This document shows positions 51,369-60,940 of a DNA stretch of 64,000 nt, piece by piece. The notes beneath the pieces were generated by a model. The model saw only the letters and a program-made list of their open reading frames with translations. It ran no database searches and was not told where the DNA came from. Position 1 is the first letter of the stretch. The number at the start of each line of letters is the position of its first letter. Location of the stretch: positions 806,001 through 870,000 of the forward strand of contig JAHRHY010000021.1 of assembly GCA_019671135.1 (NCBI GenBank), read 5' to 3'. Position numbers and translations under genes: made by a program. This DNA is from Linnemannia hyalina (Eukaryota; Mortierellomycota; Mortierellomycetes; Mortierellales; Mortierellaceae).

Positions 51369-54300
51369 CTAAGTCCTAAGGCCATGGTCGCGCTTGTACT
51401 TGTTGAGGATGTCCTTACAGTGTGCCAGTTCACTCTCTGGTTCCCATGTCCAGTCCTCGCGCGGGTATCCTTGCCATTGTAGAAGGTACTCCATGTTGTT
51501 GTTAACCTTCCTATGATCTGCAATGGCCTCGACCTCATACTCTTCCTCGTCTTCAACGATAACCGGTGGTGGCCGTGCTGGTGTTCTTGGTCCTAGCGTC
51601 GCAGGTGATGGTTGGTAGCGTCGGAATCGGTCGACGTGGAAGACGGGGTGAATCTTCATGGACGGTGGAAGATCAAGGCGGAAGGAGACCGGGGACAGCT
51701 GTTCAACAATGGTGTGGGGGCCGGCAAAGCGAGCCAAGAGTTTCTGCGACGTGCGGGTGCGGTCCGAGGGTAAGGTGATATTCTCAAGGTTAAGGAGAAC
51801 GTGGTCACCAACCTTGAAATCATGCTCTCGCCGATGGATGTCGGCGTTGGCTGCTTGACGTTCTTGGGCGGCAGCAAGGGACTCCTTAGCGAGGGTGAGG
51901 GCTTCGCTTCGAGATTGCACGAACTCGTTAACCGATGGGTTGGGGCCGGGAGTAGGGGTCAACAATGACATGGGCATGTTGGGATGGGCTCCGGAGTTCA
52001 AGAAGAACGGGGAGACTCCAGTGGAGGCATTGGTGGCGTTGTTCGTGGCAAATTCGGCGGCGGAAAGTAAGAGGTCCCAGTTAGACTGCCGTTGGTCGAC
52101 AAAGTTACGGAGCATGGTGATAAGGGTGCGGTTGGCACGCTCGGTCTGGCCATCGGTCTGAGGGTGGAAGGCAGTCGACATGGCAAGGTGGACGTCCATC
52201 AGACGGCTCAATTCTTTCCAAAAGCGGCTCGTGAACTTGGTATCGCGGTCGGAGACAATGGTGGTTGGCATGCCGTGCAAGCGGAAAACATGGTCGAAAA
52301 AAATGCGTGCAACTTGCGAGGCGGAGTCGGTGGTGTGGCAGGGGGCAAAGTGCACTTGCTTTGTGAGTTTGTCAACAAAGACCGTAATGGAGTCAAAGCC
52401 GCGTGGGGTCTTGGGTAGGGGGCCGACAAAGTCCATTGTCACCGTTTGCCAGGGTCGATCGGGAATGGGTAGGGGCTGGAGGAGGCCAGCAGGTGGTTGG
52501 TTGCTGGGCTTAGTCCTTTGGCACGACTCACAGGTCTGCACATACAGCCGGGTGTCCTTCGCCATAGATGGCCAGAAGAACCGCGAGTGGAGATGACCGT
52601 ACGTCTTCTCGAAACCGAAGTGACCAGCTATAGCGGAGTCGTGTGCATCGTGAAGAAGAGAAAGCCGAAGGTCAGAGTTCGAGGGGATACAAACAAGTAA
52701 AAGATCATTACGTTGAATGCAAAGAACACCATCAACAAGAGAGTAATTAGACGGTGGACTTCCCTGGAGGCAGCTTTCATAGATCGGTTTGAGGCGGTGA
52801 TCCTCTTTGTAACCATCCATCAGGCGCTGCCGGAGCCTGGGGTCGAGCTGTACTGAGAGTGTGTTAATCTCTCTATGGTCCGGTCGGCGAGACAGGGCAT
52901 CTGGGACAATGTTGTCGGCTCCTTTCTTGTACTTGAAGGTGAAGTTGTATTCCTGCAACAGTTCCATCCAGCGGGCCTGACGGCGGGTGAGTTTGGGTTG
53001 AGTGGGGAAGTGTTGGAGGGTGGCATGGTCGGTGTATACGATGAAGTGGGATCCGTCCAGATAGTAGCGCCATGTCTTCAATGCATGTACAACAGCCAAC
53101 AGTTCCTGTTCGTGTGTTGGGTAGTTGCGTTCGGCAGAGTTCAGCTTGCGGGAGGTGAAGGCGACGGGGCGCGACTCGCCATGCTCATCGGTCTGAAAGA
53201 GAACGGCACCGAGAGCAAAGCCGGAGGCATCGGTTTCGACGGTTGTTAGAAGGTCGGGGTCGAAGATACGTAGAACAGGTGCTTTACTGATGGCCTCCTT
53301 CAGAGTCGTAAACGCTACTTCCTGCTCCTGAGACCAAGAGAAAGGAACGCCTTCACCTAAGAGAGCGGTCAACGGTAGGGCGATCGAGGCAAAGTTAGCG
53401 ATGTACTGATGATAGAACTGTGCAAGACCAACAAACTGCTGAACATCTTTCTGCTTCTGGGGACGGGGCCATTCACGGATGGCACGAACGAGACCGCCGC
53501 TCGTATGGATACCGTCCTTGGAGATGACGTGGCCGAGGAACTCGGTCTCTTTCTGCATAAAGGAGCACTTGCTCAACTTGGCGTAGAGACCGTACTTGCG
53601 GAGGAGCGTGAGGACGGATCGGAGATGTTGTAGATGTTCGGCCTCGGTGCGCGAGTAGATAAGAATGTCGTCGAGGTAAACAACAACCCACTTGTCGAGA
53701 ACAGGGTCTAATACTCGTAGCATCATATTGGAGAAGGACGCCGGTGCATTCGTTAACCCGAAAGGGACCACATTAAATTCGAAATGGCCGTAGCGGCAAC
53801 GGAAGGCTGTCTTGTGTGTGTCCTCTTCTGCTATACGTTGCTGATGGTAACCGGAGAGGAGGTCAAGTTTGGTAAAGTAGCGTGCCCCGCGGAAACGGTC
53901 GATAAGTTCATCAATGCGGGGAAGGGGGTGTCTGTTCTTTTTTGTAATCCGGTTTAACCCTCTGTAATCAACACACATACGCAAGGAACCATCCTTCTTT
54001 TTCACAAACAATACAGGGGCACCATAAGGGGAGGTAGAGGGTTTGATAAAGCCTTTGCCAAGTAGGTCGTCGAGTTGCTTCCTTAGTTCATCCAATTCAG
54101 CAATCGAGAGACGTATAACAGGGCGAAAGGGGGGATCAGCGCTCGGATCAGTTTCGATCTTCATTGCATCGCCTCTGTCAGGGGGAAGGCCAGAGGGGAG
54201 GGAGGAAGGGAAAACGTCGGGGAACTCGTTGTGGACGATGTTGTGAATGTCGGGTGAGAGTGGAGGGGAGGTCGGTTTGTTGTCATTACTGTTGTTGTCG

Positions 54301-55310
54301 TTGGTCTTTTTAGCGATGTTGACGAGGGCGAGGTAGACAGCGTTTCCAGGTTGGGTAGCAAGGGAGTGAAAGTGAAGGTGAGAGAGGAGTTTCCCTTGTG
54401 TGCGAGCGGAGATGGAGTTGGCGTTGGCACCACGACAGCGCCAGAGAACAGTGTGTCCATTGTGGGTGAAGTGAAGGTCGTTGTTTCGCCAGTTGATGAA
54501 AGGGTTGATGGTCGTTAGCCAGGGTTTTCCAAGGATGAGGTCGTAGTTGGAGAGGGGGTAAATGAGTGCTTCCAGTTTGTCGGAGTAGTGGTCGCGGTCG
54601 ATGGTAAAGGTGGAGGTGGATGATGAAATGGAAGAGGAACCGTTTGGAAGGATGATGGGGATGGAGGGGCCAGGAGTGCGAGTGAGGGAGTGTTGTTTGC
54701 AAAAAGAAGAACTGATGACGTTCCCTTCCGCACCGCAATCGATTAAAATACGCGCAGGGGCACCAGCCACATTACCAATAAACGACAAGAGTGTACGGGA
54801 GGCTTTCTCAGCCGTGAAAGCGTGCAGACGGACGGATTTGTGTCGCAAGCGTTTGGTCCTGCGCTTGGACATGGGTTGGTCTAAAGCAGCAGGAGAGGAG
54901 AGTGGGTCCAGGTCCACTTCTTCTGATGGGCTAAGACCAACAGGCGAGGTATCAGATACGTCGTCGGTGAGTTGTAACTCATCGTCAAAGGGTACCGTGG
55001 TGGAGTGAGTGTTGGGGGCAGTGGTGGTCGAGTCGATGGCAATTGAGGAGGGAGTACGAGGCGAGGCAGGGATGGATGAGGGAAAAAGGGAGAGTGGAGG
55101 AGGAGAGAAGGAGAGTTTGTGTAGGCTACGAGGTGCGGATGTGGTAGTGCGAATAATGGATACAGAGGGGGGAGTGTTTTTGATAGCAGAATTTTTATTC
55201 TTGGAACTGTAACTTAACTCTGGTAAGGAAACACTCCCTTTGTCCAGAGGAGAAAGGGAGGGAACGTCGACGATCAAGTCCTGGACTAAGCCTGATCGTC
55301 GGAGGCTTTT
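51369..55310 (-). CDS. pol: Chromovirus Pol polyprotein
   Basis: About 1,300 intact codons. Domains in order: protease (RILIDCGAEGNVISS, with a Cys in the DTG position), RT (LFVKKKDGSLRMCVDYRGLN, LPFGLTNAPASFSNMM-type blocks, catalytic VVYLDDILIYS), RNase H (TVETDASGFALGAVLFQ, YTDHATLQHF), integrase HHCC (HDSAIAGHFG, CESCQ) with D/D/E in TMDFVGPLP, VSDRDTKFTS and HPQTDGQTERANRTL, and a C-terminal chromodomain (EEYEVEAIADHRK, YLLQWQGYPREDWTWEPESE). Such chromodomains direct integration to modified histones. The frame opens inside the end of gag (stop at 55286) without a nearby ATG, so Pol is probably made by frameshifting or readthrough (inference). Confidence 0.95.
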   Translation of the reverse strand, partial: KSLRRSGLVQDLIVDVPSLSPLDKGSVSLPELSYSSKNKNSAIKNTPPSVSIIRTTTSAPRSLHKLSFSPPPLSLFPSSIPASPRTPSSIAIDSTTTAPNTHSTTVPFDDELQLTDDVSDTSPVGLSPSEEVDLDPLSSPAALDQPMSKRRTKRLRHKSVRLHAFTAEKASRTLLSFIGNVAGAPARILIDCGAEGNVISSSFCKQHSLTRTPGPSIPIILPNGSSSISSSTSTFTIDRDHYSDKLEALIYPLSNYDLILGKPWLTTINPFINWRNNDLHFTHNGHTVLWRCRGANANSISARTQGKLLSHLHFHSLATQPGNAVYLALVNIAKKTNDNNSNDNKPTSPPLSPDIHNIVHNEFPDVFPSSLPSGLPPDRGDAMKIETDPSADPPFRPVIRLSIAELDELRKQLDDLLGKGFIKPSTSPYGAPVLFVKKKDGSLRMCVDYRGLNRITKKNRHPLPRIDELIDRFRGARYFTKLDLLSGYHQQRIAEEDTHKTAFRCRYGHFEFNVVPFGLTNAPASFSNMMLRVLDPVLDKWVVVYLDDILIYSRTEAEHLQHLRSVLTLLRKYGLYAKLSKCSFMQKETEFLGHVISKDGIHTSGGLVRAIREWPRPQKQKDVQQFVGLAQFYHQYIANFASIALPLTALLGEGVPFSWSQEQEVAFTTLKEAISKAPVLRIFDPDLLTTVETDASGFALGAVLFQTDEHGESRPVAFTSRKLNSAERNYPTHEQELLAVVHALKTWRYYLDGSHFIVYTDHATLQHFPTQPKLTRRQARWMELLQEYNFTFKYKKGADNIVPDALSRRPDHREINTLSVQLDPRLRQRLMDGYKEDHRLKPIYESCLQGSPPSNYSLVDGVLCIQRNDLLLVCIPSNSDLRLSLLHDAHDSAIAGHFGFEKTYGHLHSRFFWPSMAKDTRLYVQTCESCQRTKPSNQPPAGLLQPLPIPDRPWQTVTMDFVGPLPKTPRGFDSITVFVDKLTKQVHFAPCHTTDSASQVARIFFDHVFRLHGMPTTIVSDRDTKFTSRFWKELSRLMDVHLAMSTAFHPQTDGQTERANRTLITMLRNFVDQRQSNWDLLLSAAEFATNNATNASTGVSPFFLNSGAHPNMPMSLLTPTPGPNPSVNEFVQSRSEALTLAKESLAAAQERQAANADIHRREHDFKVGDHVLLNLENITLPSDRTRTSQKLLARFAGPHTIVEQLSPVSFRLDLPPSMKIHPVFHVDRFRRYQPSPATLGPRTPARPPPVIVEDEEEYEVEAIADHRKVNNNMEYLLQWQGYPREDWTWEPESELAHCKDILNKYKRDHGLRT

Positions 55311-56284
55311 CCCGACTCGGGGGAATCACCCACGGCTACTTGATAAACCCATCGTCCTTGGCGGTTGTTGTTGTTGCCACGGTTGGTATTGTTGTTGTCG
55401 CCGTAGATGGGGCACTCCTTTGCATAATGTCCAGGTTGGCGACAGCGACGGCAAGCATTGTTGTTTTTACACCATTCGCGTTCCTGAGGGGTCAGGGAAG
55501 GGGGATTACCGTTGTTGTTGTTTCGGGGGCCGTTGTTGTTATTGTTGTTGCGGTTGTAGTTATTGTTATGACCCATGTTTCTCTCTAGGCGATTAAATCG
55601 TTGGGTGATATTGTTGAGGGCGATCTGGATGTTGTCGATTTCCATGGGGGTGGCTTGAGAGAGAGCGGAGGAAGAGGTGAAGGAAGAAATGATGGGGGCG
55701 GAGGCGATGGCGAGCGAGTTGGTCTTGGGGCCGGTGTCGGGTTTGAAGGAGTAAATGCGGTCCATCTCTTGGGCGTATTGAAAGATCTGAATGAGGGTGA
55801 TATTGGGGTTTTGAATAATGTGTCCTTCGATCATCTGTTGAAGAACCAAGGGGCAGTTGTCGATAAAGGATGTTTGGGCGAACTCGTTGACCGTGGTCTT
55901 GGCAGCGTCGGTGGAGGCATAACCAAGAAGGGCGCCCAAAAGTTCCTTGAATGTAGATAAGTAGGTCGAAAAGTTGGTGGTCATGCGAAGATTGGTGAGG
56001 TGTCGTCGACAGGAGCCCGCAAAGTTGTTGGGAATGTACTCTAGCTTAAAAGCAGGAGTAAACTCGGTCTCGAAGTTGCAAGTATCAGGGAGCCCACATC
56101 CATCAAACCATCGGGCAGGGCCAGGCGTGCCCAAGTACGAGAGAGCGTGGGGTGTTCGTTCAGTCTCACTTATCTTAGCAAGGTTGAAGTAGCGGTTAAC
56201 CGCAACGAGCCAGGCCAAGGCAGAGAAACCGTCGCGGGCGCCTGTAAAGACAGGAGGGGGGTTAAGGCGGGCAGGGGTAACCAT
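55286..56284 (-). CDS. gag: Chromovirus Gag
   Basis: 332 codons from ATG at 56284 (MVTPARLNPPPVFTG). The open frame upstream to 56455 is leader sequence. The capsid-like region has FSALAWLVAVNRYFNLAKIS, GPARWF and FPNN-type fold blocks of Ty3 Gag. Then comes an Asn-rich linker, and a CCHC zinc knuckle (CRRCRQPGHYAKEC) for RNA binding. It overlaps the upstream open part of Pol. Confidence 0.9.
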   Translation of the reverse strand: MVTPARLNPPPVFTGARDGFSALAWLVAVNRYFNLAKISETERTPHALSYLGTPGPARWFDGCGLPDTCNFETEFTPAFKLEYIPNNFAGSCRRHLTNLRMTTNFSTYLSTFKELLGALLGYASTDAAKTTVNEFAQTSFIDNCPLVLQQMIEGHIIQNPNITLIQIFQYAQEMDRIYSFKPDTGPKTNSLAIASAPIISSFTSSSALSQATPMEIDNIQIALNNITQRFNRLERNMGHNNNYNRNNNNNNGPRNNNNGNPPSLTPQEREWCKNNNACRRCRQPGHYAKECPIYGDNNNTNRGNNNNRQGRWVYQVAVGDSPESGKASDDQA

Positions 56285-57922
56285 GACTGGTAGTGCAGAG
56301 AGAAGTGCGGAGAGGTCAAAAATGTCCAGAGTGTAAGAGGGTACGAAGGAAAATAGGGGCAGGGAATGAAATTCAGGGCTGGTGTGCAGAGAGAGCTGGG
56401 ACGAGGGAAAATTAAAGTAAAACGCGGGCAGTGAAAACGAGGAGGGAAAAATCAAGAGGTCAGTGGAACGAGGGAACCTTTGCTACCATGCAACAGGCGA
56501 AGACTGGGACAGAGAAGTATAGAACGGGGACGAGAGTTGAAGCAGTGATGATTGATGTTATTACTATGGTACAACTAAATATATATACAAAGTCGCCAAC
56601 TAGGTTTCTAGGTGTAGTGTCATAGTGAGTCAGAGATGATAGAGAGTGACAAGGAATGACTAACTAGAGAGCAATGATAAACCTAATATGTTGCAGCTGT
56701 TTGCATTAACACATTGCCTTTTTTCTTGTTGGCATTGTTATTATAGGCTGCTGTCTGGCATAGTCCACTTCAACAAAAGACATGTTGGATTCTCGGAGCA
56801 GGAGATCAAGACGATAACGGCCAATGTTCTGGAGATGTTTTACAGTCAGGAGATGAAGGAAGAGGATATTCAGCGGGCTCAGGATGCAGTCCTTCTTCGG
56901 GCGAGCTGGGTGCAGGTAAGTTATCGGGAGAAGTGGACGACGCCATGACTTTTGTATAATAGCGCGCGAAGATACATGTTCACCTTTATGCAACTCTATT
57001 TGTTTGTACGCAAGTAGAAATGGAAAAGGCTCCTGGTGAAGGAGAAGGTCGCGGCGCAGAGAGAGAATCGTGATCCAGTGGAGGCGATTGACACAGAGCC
57101 AGTTGTGGAGGCGATATTTTCGTCGTATGCAGAGTGCAAGGACAAGAAGATCACACCGATTCTCTTTATTGCGCTGCATGTATTCCGTCAAAACAACAGT
57201 TGGGCTACACTTGTGTCCGAATCGGATTGCCTGATGGGAGTGGTTGGTCCCATCTTGAAGGAAGTCATGGCCGTCCAGCACGAGATCAAGTTCACATGGT
57301 AAGTTTCTGATTGGTTGGGTGACAACTTGTGTCGTCTCAACATAACGGTCGTTTACTTACATTTTTTTTGTTATTCTACTTCCATTGGATTAGTGCTAAT
57401 GCATGCACGTCAGTGGGCAAAACTATGAAGGCGCAGCTTCAGCAGGATGGATAATCACGGCAGCCGGATGTGATAGGGCAGACGGAGGCAAAGGAAGAAA
57501 TTTTCTATGGCGAACTCAAGGGACCGACCCCCAAGACAGCGGCCGTCAACACCGATGTTCTTAGACTTACAGTCTTTTCCAAAGATTCTCTTGATCAAGT
57601 GCACAATGTTGTGGTAGAAAGACCTCCGCTGTTGACCTTTCAGACAGTGGGTCGTGATGTCACGTTCTTTTTGGCGGCCAAGGTGGACAACACTGTTGTT
57701 CACTTGCACCTGTCGACGGTTAGGCTTCCAGCGCATTTGAAGGATATGGACTTGGAGTATGAGTTTTTCTTTAATCTATTCCAAGTCCAGACCTTGGTCA
57801 AAGTTGCGCGGGATCGTCTTGGACAAAGGAGAGAGGTGCCAAGACAAGACGTTTTCTTCCCTACTCTTGGGACGCCAGAGAGGAAAGCTGCCATGAAGAA
57901 CTCTATCTCCACGAGGAAATAA

Positions 57923-58594
57923 AAGCTACCTACGTATTTTGTGATAGTGCGTCGAAAATGTTCGCTGAAGATGGTTGGTTGCTACAAATGTGTGGTTATT
58001 ACAAGTGAATGAGTCAGGTGAGAGAGAAAGTGTTGGTTGGTCGTTGCAATATATATATATATATTTATAGCTCAGATCTAAGGCTAACTTCCTTGTGACG
58101 TGGGATTCTTGGCTCGACCAGAGGGGGTATACCGCGTGTAGTGCCGCTCGTGCGATTAATTATGTGCTCTGAGTGCACCTGTCGGCCTTGACCTTGCGCT
58201 ACGTCAGTTTAGCCACTTGCTCAGTGGGTCTAAACAGAACCCCTTAGGATGATCGCGACGGTTTACGAAACCCCTTAAGAGTCAGAGAGTATTGGACAAC
58301 TCACAGACTCCACGCGTGCACAAGATCACATCCAGTGAACAAAGAACCATTGGCAAAAAGGGTCAAAATGAAATATGGTGAGAAAGAGATATCGGTCTCT
58401 ATAACTATTATACTGTATAAAGCATCGTCGCTGTGGGGGCGCCCTAGTCACCTGATAGTTATTTCCTGTTAATTCTTTATTTCCTGTGAGAAATAGAGCT
58501 GCGAGTACAGACAAATAACACAAACCGTATGCATGCCAAAAATGGACAGACCGATATTTCGACAGACAACGCAGAGCAGAGGGGAAAGTGACAG
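57923..58594. other. No gene; AT microsatellite and a hairpin
   Basis: (AT)n at about 58050-58070. An imperfect hairpin at 58209-58237 pairs GTTTAG with CTAAAC and CCACT with AGTGG. A diverged repeat copy begins near 58505. No coding region is supported. Confidence 0.5.
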
Positions 58595-58945
58595 TTGAGA
58601 CAAAGAATACAAGGGGCATGCATGCCAAAAGTTGACAAGCCGACAATCAACAGAGGGAATTCATGCAAACGTCGACAGACCGACAAACCACATGCATGAG
58701 AGCACCGAGTTGAGACAAAGAATACAAGGGGCATGCACGCCAAAAGTTGACAAGCCGACAATCAACAGAGGGAATTCATGCAAACGTCGACAGACCGACA
58801 AACCACATGCATGAGAGCACCGAGTTGAGACAAAGAATACAAGGGGCATGCACGCCAAAAGTTGACAAGCCGACAATCAACAGAGGGAATTCATGCAAAC
58901 GTCGGCAGACCGAAAAACCATGCACAGAGTTAAGACGCACACTAA
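58595..58945. repeat. 115-bp tandem minisatellite, about 3 copies
   Basis: TTGAGACAAAGAATACAAGG begins copies at 58595, 58710 and 58825; a shortened copy follows at about 58930 and a degenerate one precedes. Copies are nearly identical and open in several frames. No gene is inferred. Confidence 0.95.
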
Positions 58946-59689
58946 AAGTCGACAAGCCGACTGAAAACAGAGGATGAATGGCCAGGGAGATGTCAGTTTT
59001 ATTATTTCGATGGTTCTTGAACAGACTCGAGAATGATAAAGAATAGGCAATGATGTCATGGTTATGCGAGAAGATGTGTACGTCTCAGTTGTGGTGACGA
59101 GCATGAATGAAGCGAGGGATATGGAAAAAGGAGTGTTGTGATTAGTATGGATCGTTGTTTTTATGTCAGATGCACCTAATTTTCACTGCCCTCAACTCAG
59201 TGAATTACGGTAGCTCCTTCCAACCCGAGCCAGATGTCGCTCTCTTGATCGCTCAATCCTCTTATCAACTGTTCATTTTGAAATAAAGAATTACCCTTAA
59301 CACAAATATTTAGAGTACTGAAGCGGAAAATTCAGTGTGTCCTAATCACTCCCAATTTGGAGGTTGTGAGTACAGTATACTAGAGAAGCGAACCCACCCG
59401 TTGGCCACAGAGCACTGGACTTTTCTCCTTGGCGATATTCAAATCGTTCCGTCTCTATTCTCTGTTACTGAACTCTCGTCTTCGAAAGACGCGAGACACG
59501 GGCACATGGAAAGAACAAGAAAATATATTACATCCGTTAAGCGTGTGAGACACAGAAAAATAAAAAAGAAGATAAAGAGAGAGAGAGATTTTGTTCTTAC
59601 GAACAAATCTATAGAACAATGGGCTTAACCATAGCAGATAGTTTATGCTGCACCAAATGGGACACAAGCGGCATCCTTATCCGACATCT
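58946..59689. other. No supported gene
   Basis: Short open frames only. A CTCGTCTTCGAAAGACGCGA imperfect palindrome occurs near 59475. Nothing else is recognised. Confidence 0.4.
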
Positions 59690-59800
59690 CAACTCTATTG
59701 CGCACCGTCATCGCAACAGCCCAACTTTATTGTGTACCGTCTTCTTAACGATTCAACTCAATTGCATACCACATACCCAACAGCCCAATTTTATTTCTCG
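59690..59800. repeat. 32-bp tandem repeat, about 3.5 units
   Basis: Units starting CAACT(C/T)TATTG at 59690, 59722, 59754 and 59786 (CAATTTTATT) keep an exact 32-bp period with substitutions and no unique spacers, so this is a decayed minisatellite. Confidence 0.75.
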
Positions 59801-60643
59801 CCTGAGCTTAATTTCCACTTCTCTTGGCAATCAGGAGTTATCAGTCAACTCTTGTGTACATGACATTGGTGTCACTCAAAACAAAATCCTGGATGATAGA
59901 AACCATACAAGCCACCTATCGTACTCTCTACGTGCAAGACAACCGCGGGCTCTCTCAACCATTCACATTTTTCTTTGTATTGCGGCGGGCCATTGTAAGT
60001 GAACGGCTAACTCTTGGCACGATGGAATTGTTGGCGTAGAACAATGGGAAGGTTCAATTTCTACCGCATTGCCACACAAAAGCACATATATATATAGCCC
60101 ACATCTGCCCTGATAGTCTGATCCTCACCTAGTAACTCGAATACTACGTCTGTACTTTGAGTTCCATCTCTGTCTCCTGTTCCGTCCTTGCAACATCTAC
60201 CTCTGCCTTACCCTGATTCTCGACATCGCGCCTACCCAGCGTCCTGCACCGACACATCTAGACTCGCAACAGCACTTATAACGCTCGCATCAACTACTTC
60301 AAGGCCCGCCTCAAGCACCCTCACAAGAGCCACCACCAGAACGATCTGCCCCACAGAACCCTCGCCAGATCACCACAGACCCGTATCAAGAACGCCACAG
60401 GAGTGCCCACTGAAGACGTCATCCGCCGAACAAACCATTATTTCCCGTAAGCTTTATTATTGATCATCCACGTTACATTTAAGGGGTGTAATTATTATCC
60501 ATTGCTGACCCATCATTCATCACACTAGATTCCTTACCTAGTAACTGTTTACCTTTACAATTCTAGTTCCAGTTTCCTCTTTGAGATCTCAAACTATATC
60601 CCCAGCAAGAACCGCCATACGAACGATATCTTTCAAGCGTAAC
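59801..60643 (+). promoter_or_regulatory. Upstream region and possible 5' leader of the small secreted protein gene
   Basis: A TATA-like ATATATATATAGCCC is at about 60086. A candidate leader intron runs from CCC|GTAAGC (about 60449) to TTCTAG (about 60565). A Ser/Thr/Pro-rich 91-codon frame (60188-60463) lies in this leader but shows no domain, so I treat it as untranslated. The leader model is an inference. Confidence 0.35.
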
Positions 60644-60940
60644 ATGACTTCTCTCAAGGCCTGTATCCTTCTGCTCGTTGCTGCTGCTGCTGCCGAGGCG
60701 GTGTATTTTGCCAATGGGGCAGGCGATCAACACCACGTCATTGCCAACCAGCACGAGTGTGTCAACTTTCCCACTTGGCTCAACGACAAGGCCACTGGAT
60801 ACTTTATCGCTGCACCCTGGCGCTGTGACGTCTTCGCCGATCACAACTGCGGCGGGTATAATATGAGACTTGGCCCCACCAAAACATGGACAAACGTTCC
60901 TATGGGAGGCATCTCGTCTCTGTGGTGCTGGATGGTTTAA
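60644..60940 (+). CDS. Small secreted cysteine protein
   Basis: 98 codons, single exon from ATG at 60644. I choose this start over the open frame to 60581 because it gives a clean signal peptide: a hydrophobic Leu/Ala run at residues 6-19 with likely cleavage after AEA. The mature part of about 79 residues has four cysteines (C39, C61, C69, C95), enough for two disulfides, and several Trp/Gly/Asn. The spacing CDVFADHNCGG then an I-S-S-L-W-C end recalls beta/gamma-crystallin-like small secreted fungal proteins, but I cannot confirm the fold. It is probably exported and acts outside the cell. A downstream A-run at about 61029-61044 may mark the 3' region. Confidence 0.65.
   Translation: MTSLKACILLLVAAAAAEAVYFANGAGDQHHVIANQHECVNFPTWLNDKATGYFIAAPWRCDVFADHNCGGYNMRLGPTKTWTNVPMGGISSLWCWMV

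Larger units (their letters stand above)
51137..56695 (-). mobile_element. Complete chromodomain Ty3/gypsy retrotransposon (gypsy-1)
   Basis: The 207-bp LTRs at 51137-51343 and 56489-56695 appear identical by eye. Target duplication GCTGT at 51132-51136 and 56696-56700. Directly inside the 5' LTR (minus orientation) is TGGTAGCAAAGG, whose first seven bases fit the 3' end of initiator-Met tRNA as primer. Before the 3' LTR is a purine tract, AAGAGGGGAAGG. Gag and Pol frames are intact. Identical LTRs mean a very recent insertion. It lies antisense in intron 2 of gene B. Two solo LTRs of the family lie at 39427 and 49015. Confidence 0.95.
50764..57922 (+). pseudogene. PD-(D/E)XK-like multi-exon gene with retrotransposon in intron 2 and a premature stop (gene B)
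   Basis: Coding blocks: open from about 50764 to 51077 (PPSPLDFN, FFSAVGSLQDIIFSSLQDGR, PLYQFKLQLREEW, HTHVDEI), 56747-56915 (LLSGIVHFNKRHVGFSEQEI), 57018-57298 (KWKRLLVKEKV, TPILFIALHVFRQNNSWATL) and about 57393-57922. The intron between the first two is 51078-56746, almost all of it the chromovirus. Without the element it would be about 105 bp with good GT and AG ends, and the codon phase fits. The last exon has CANACTSVGKTMKAQLQQDG, then TAA at 57452-57454, then in the same frame PDVIGQTEAKEEIFYGELKG, a PD...E-x-K nuclease-like signature, and VTFFLAAKVDNTVVH. The first exon and start codon are unresolved and overlap the start of divergent gene C. Paralogue of gene A. Function unknown; a nuclease-type effector or mobile-element-related protein is a guess. 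Confidence 0.65.

Noticed and set aside
58477..58977. Open frames across the 115-bp repeats
   Set aside because: Open in several frames on both strands because the unit lacks stops. No domain and no start context.
59690..59800. CRISPR-like regular 32-bp periodicity
   Set aside because: The whole unit repeats without unique spacers, and the setting is a fungal genome. It is a minisatellite.
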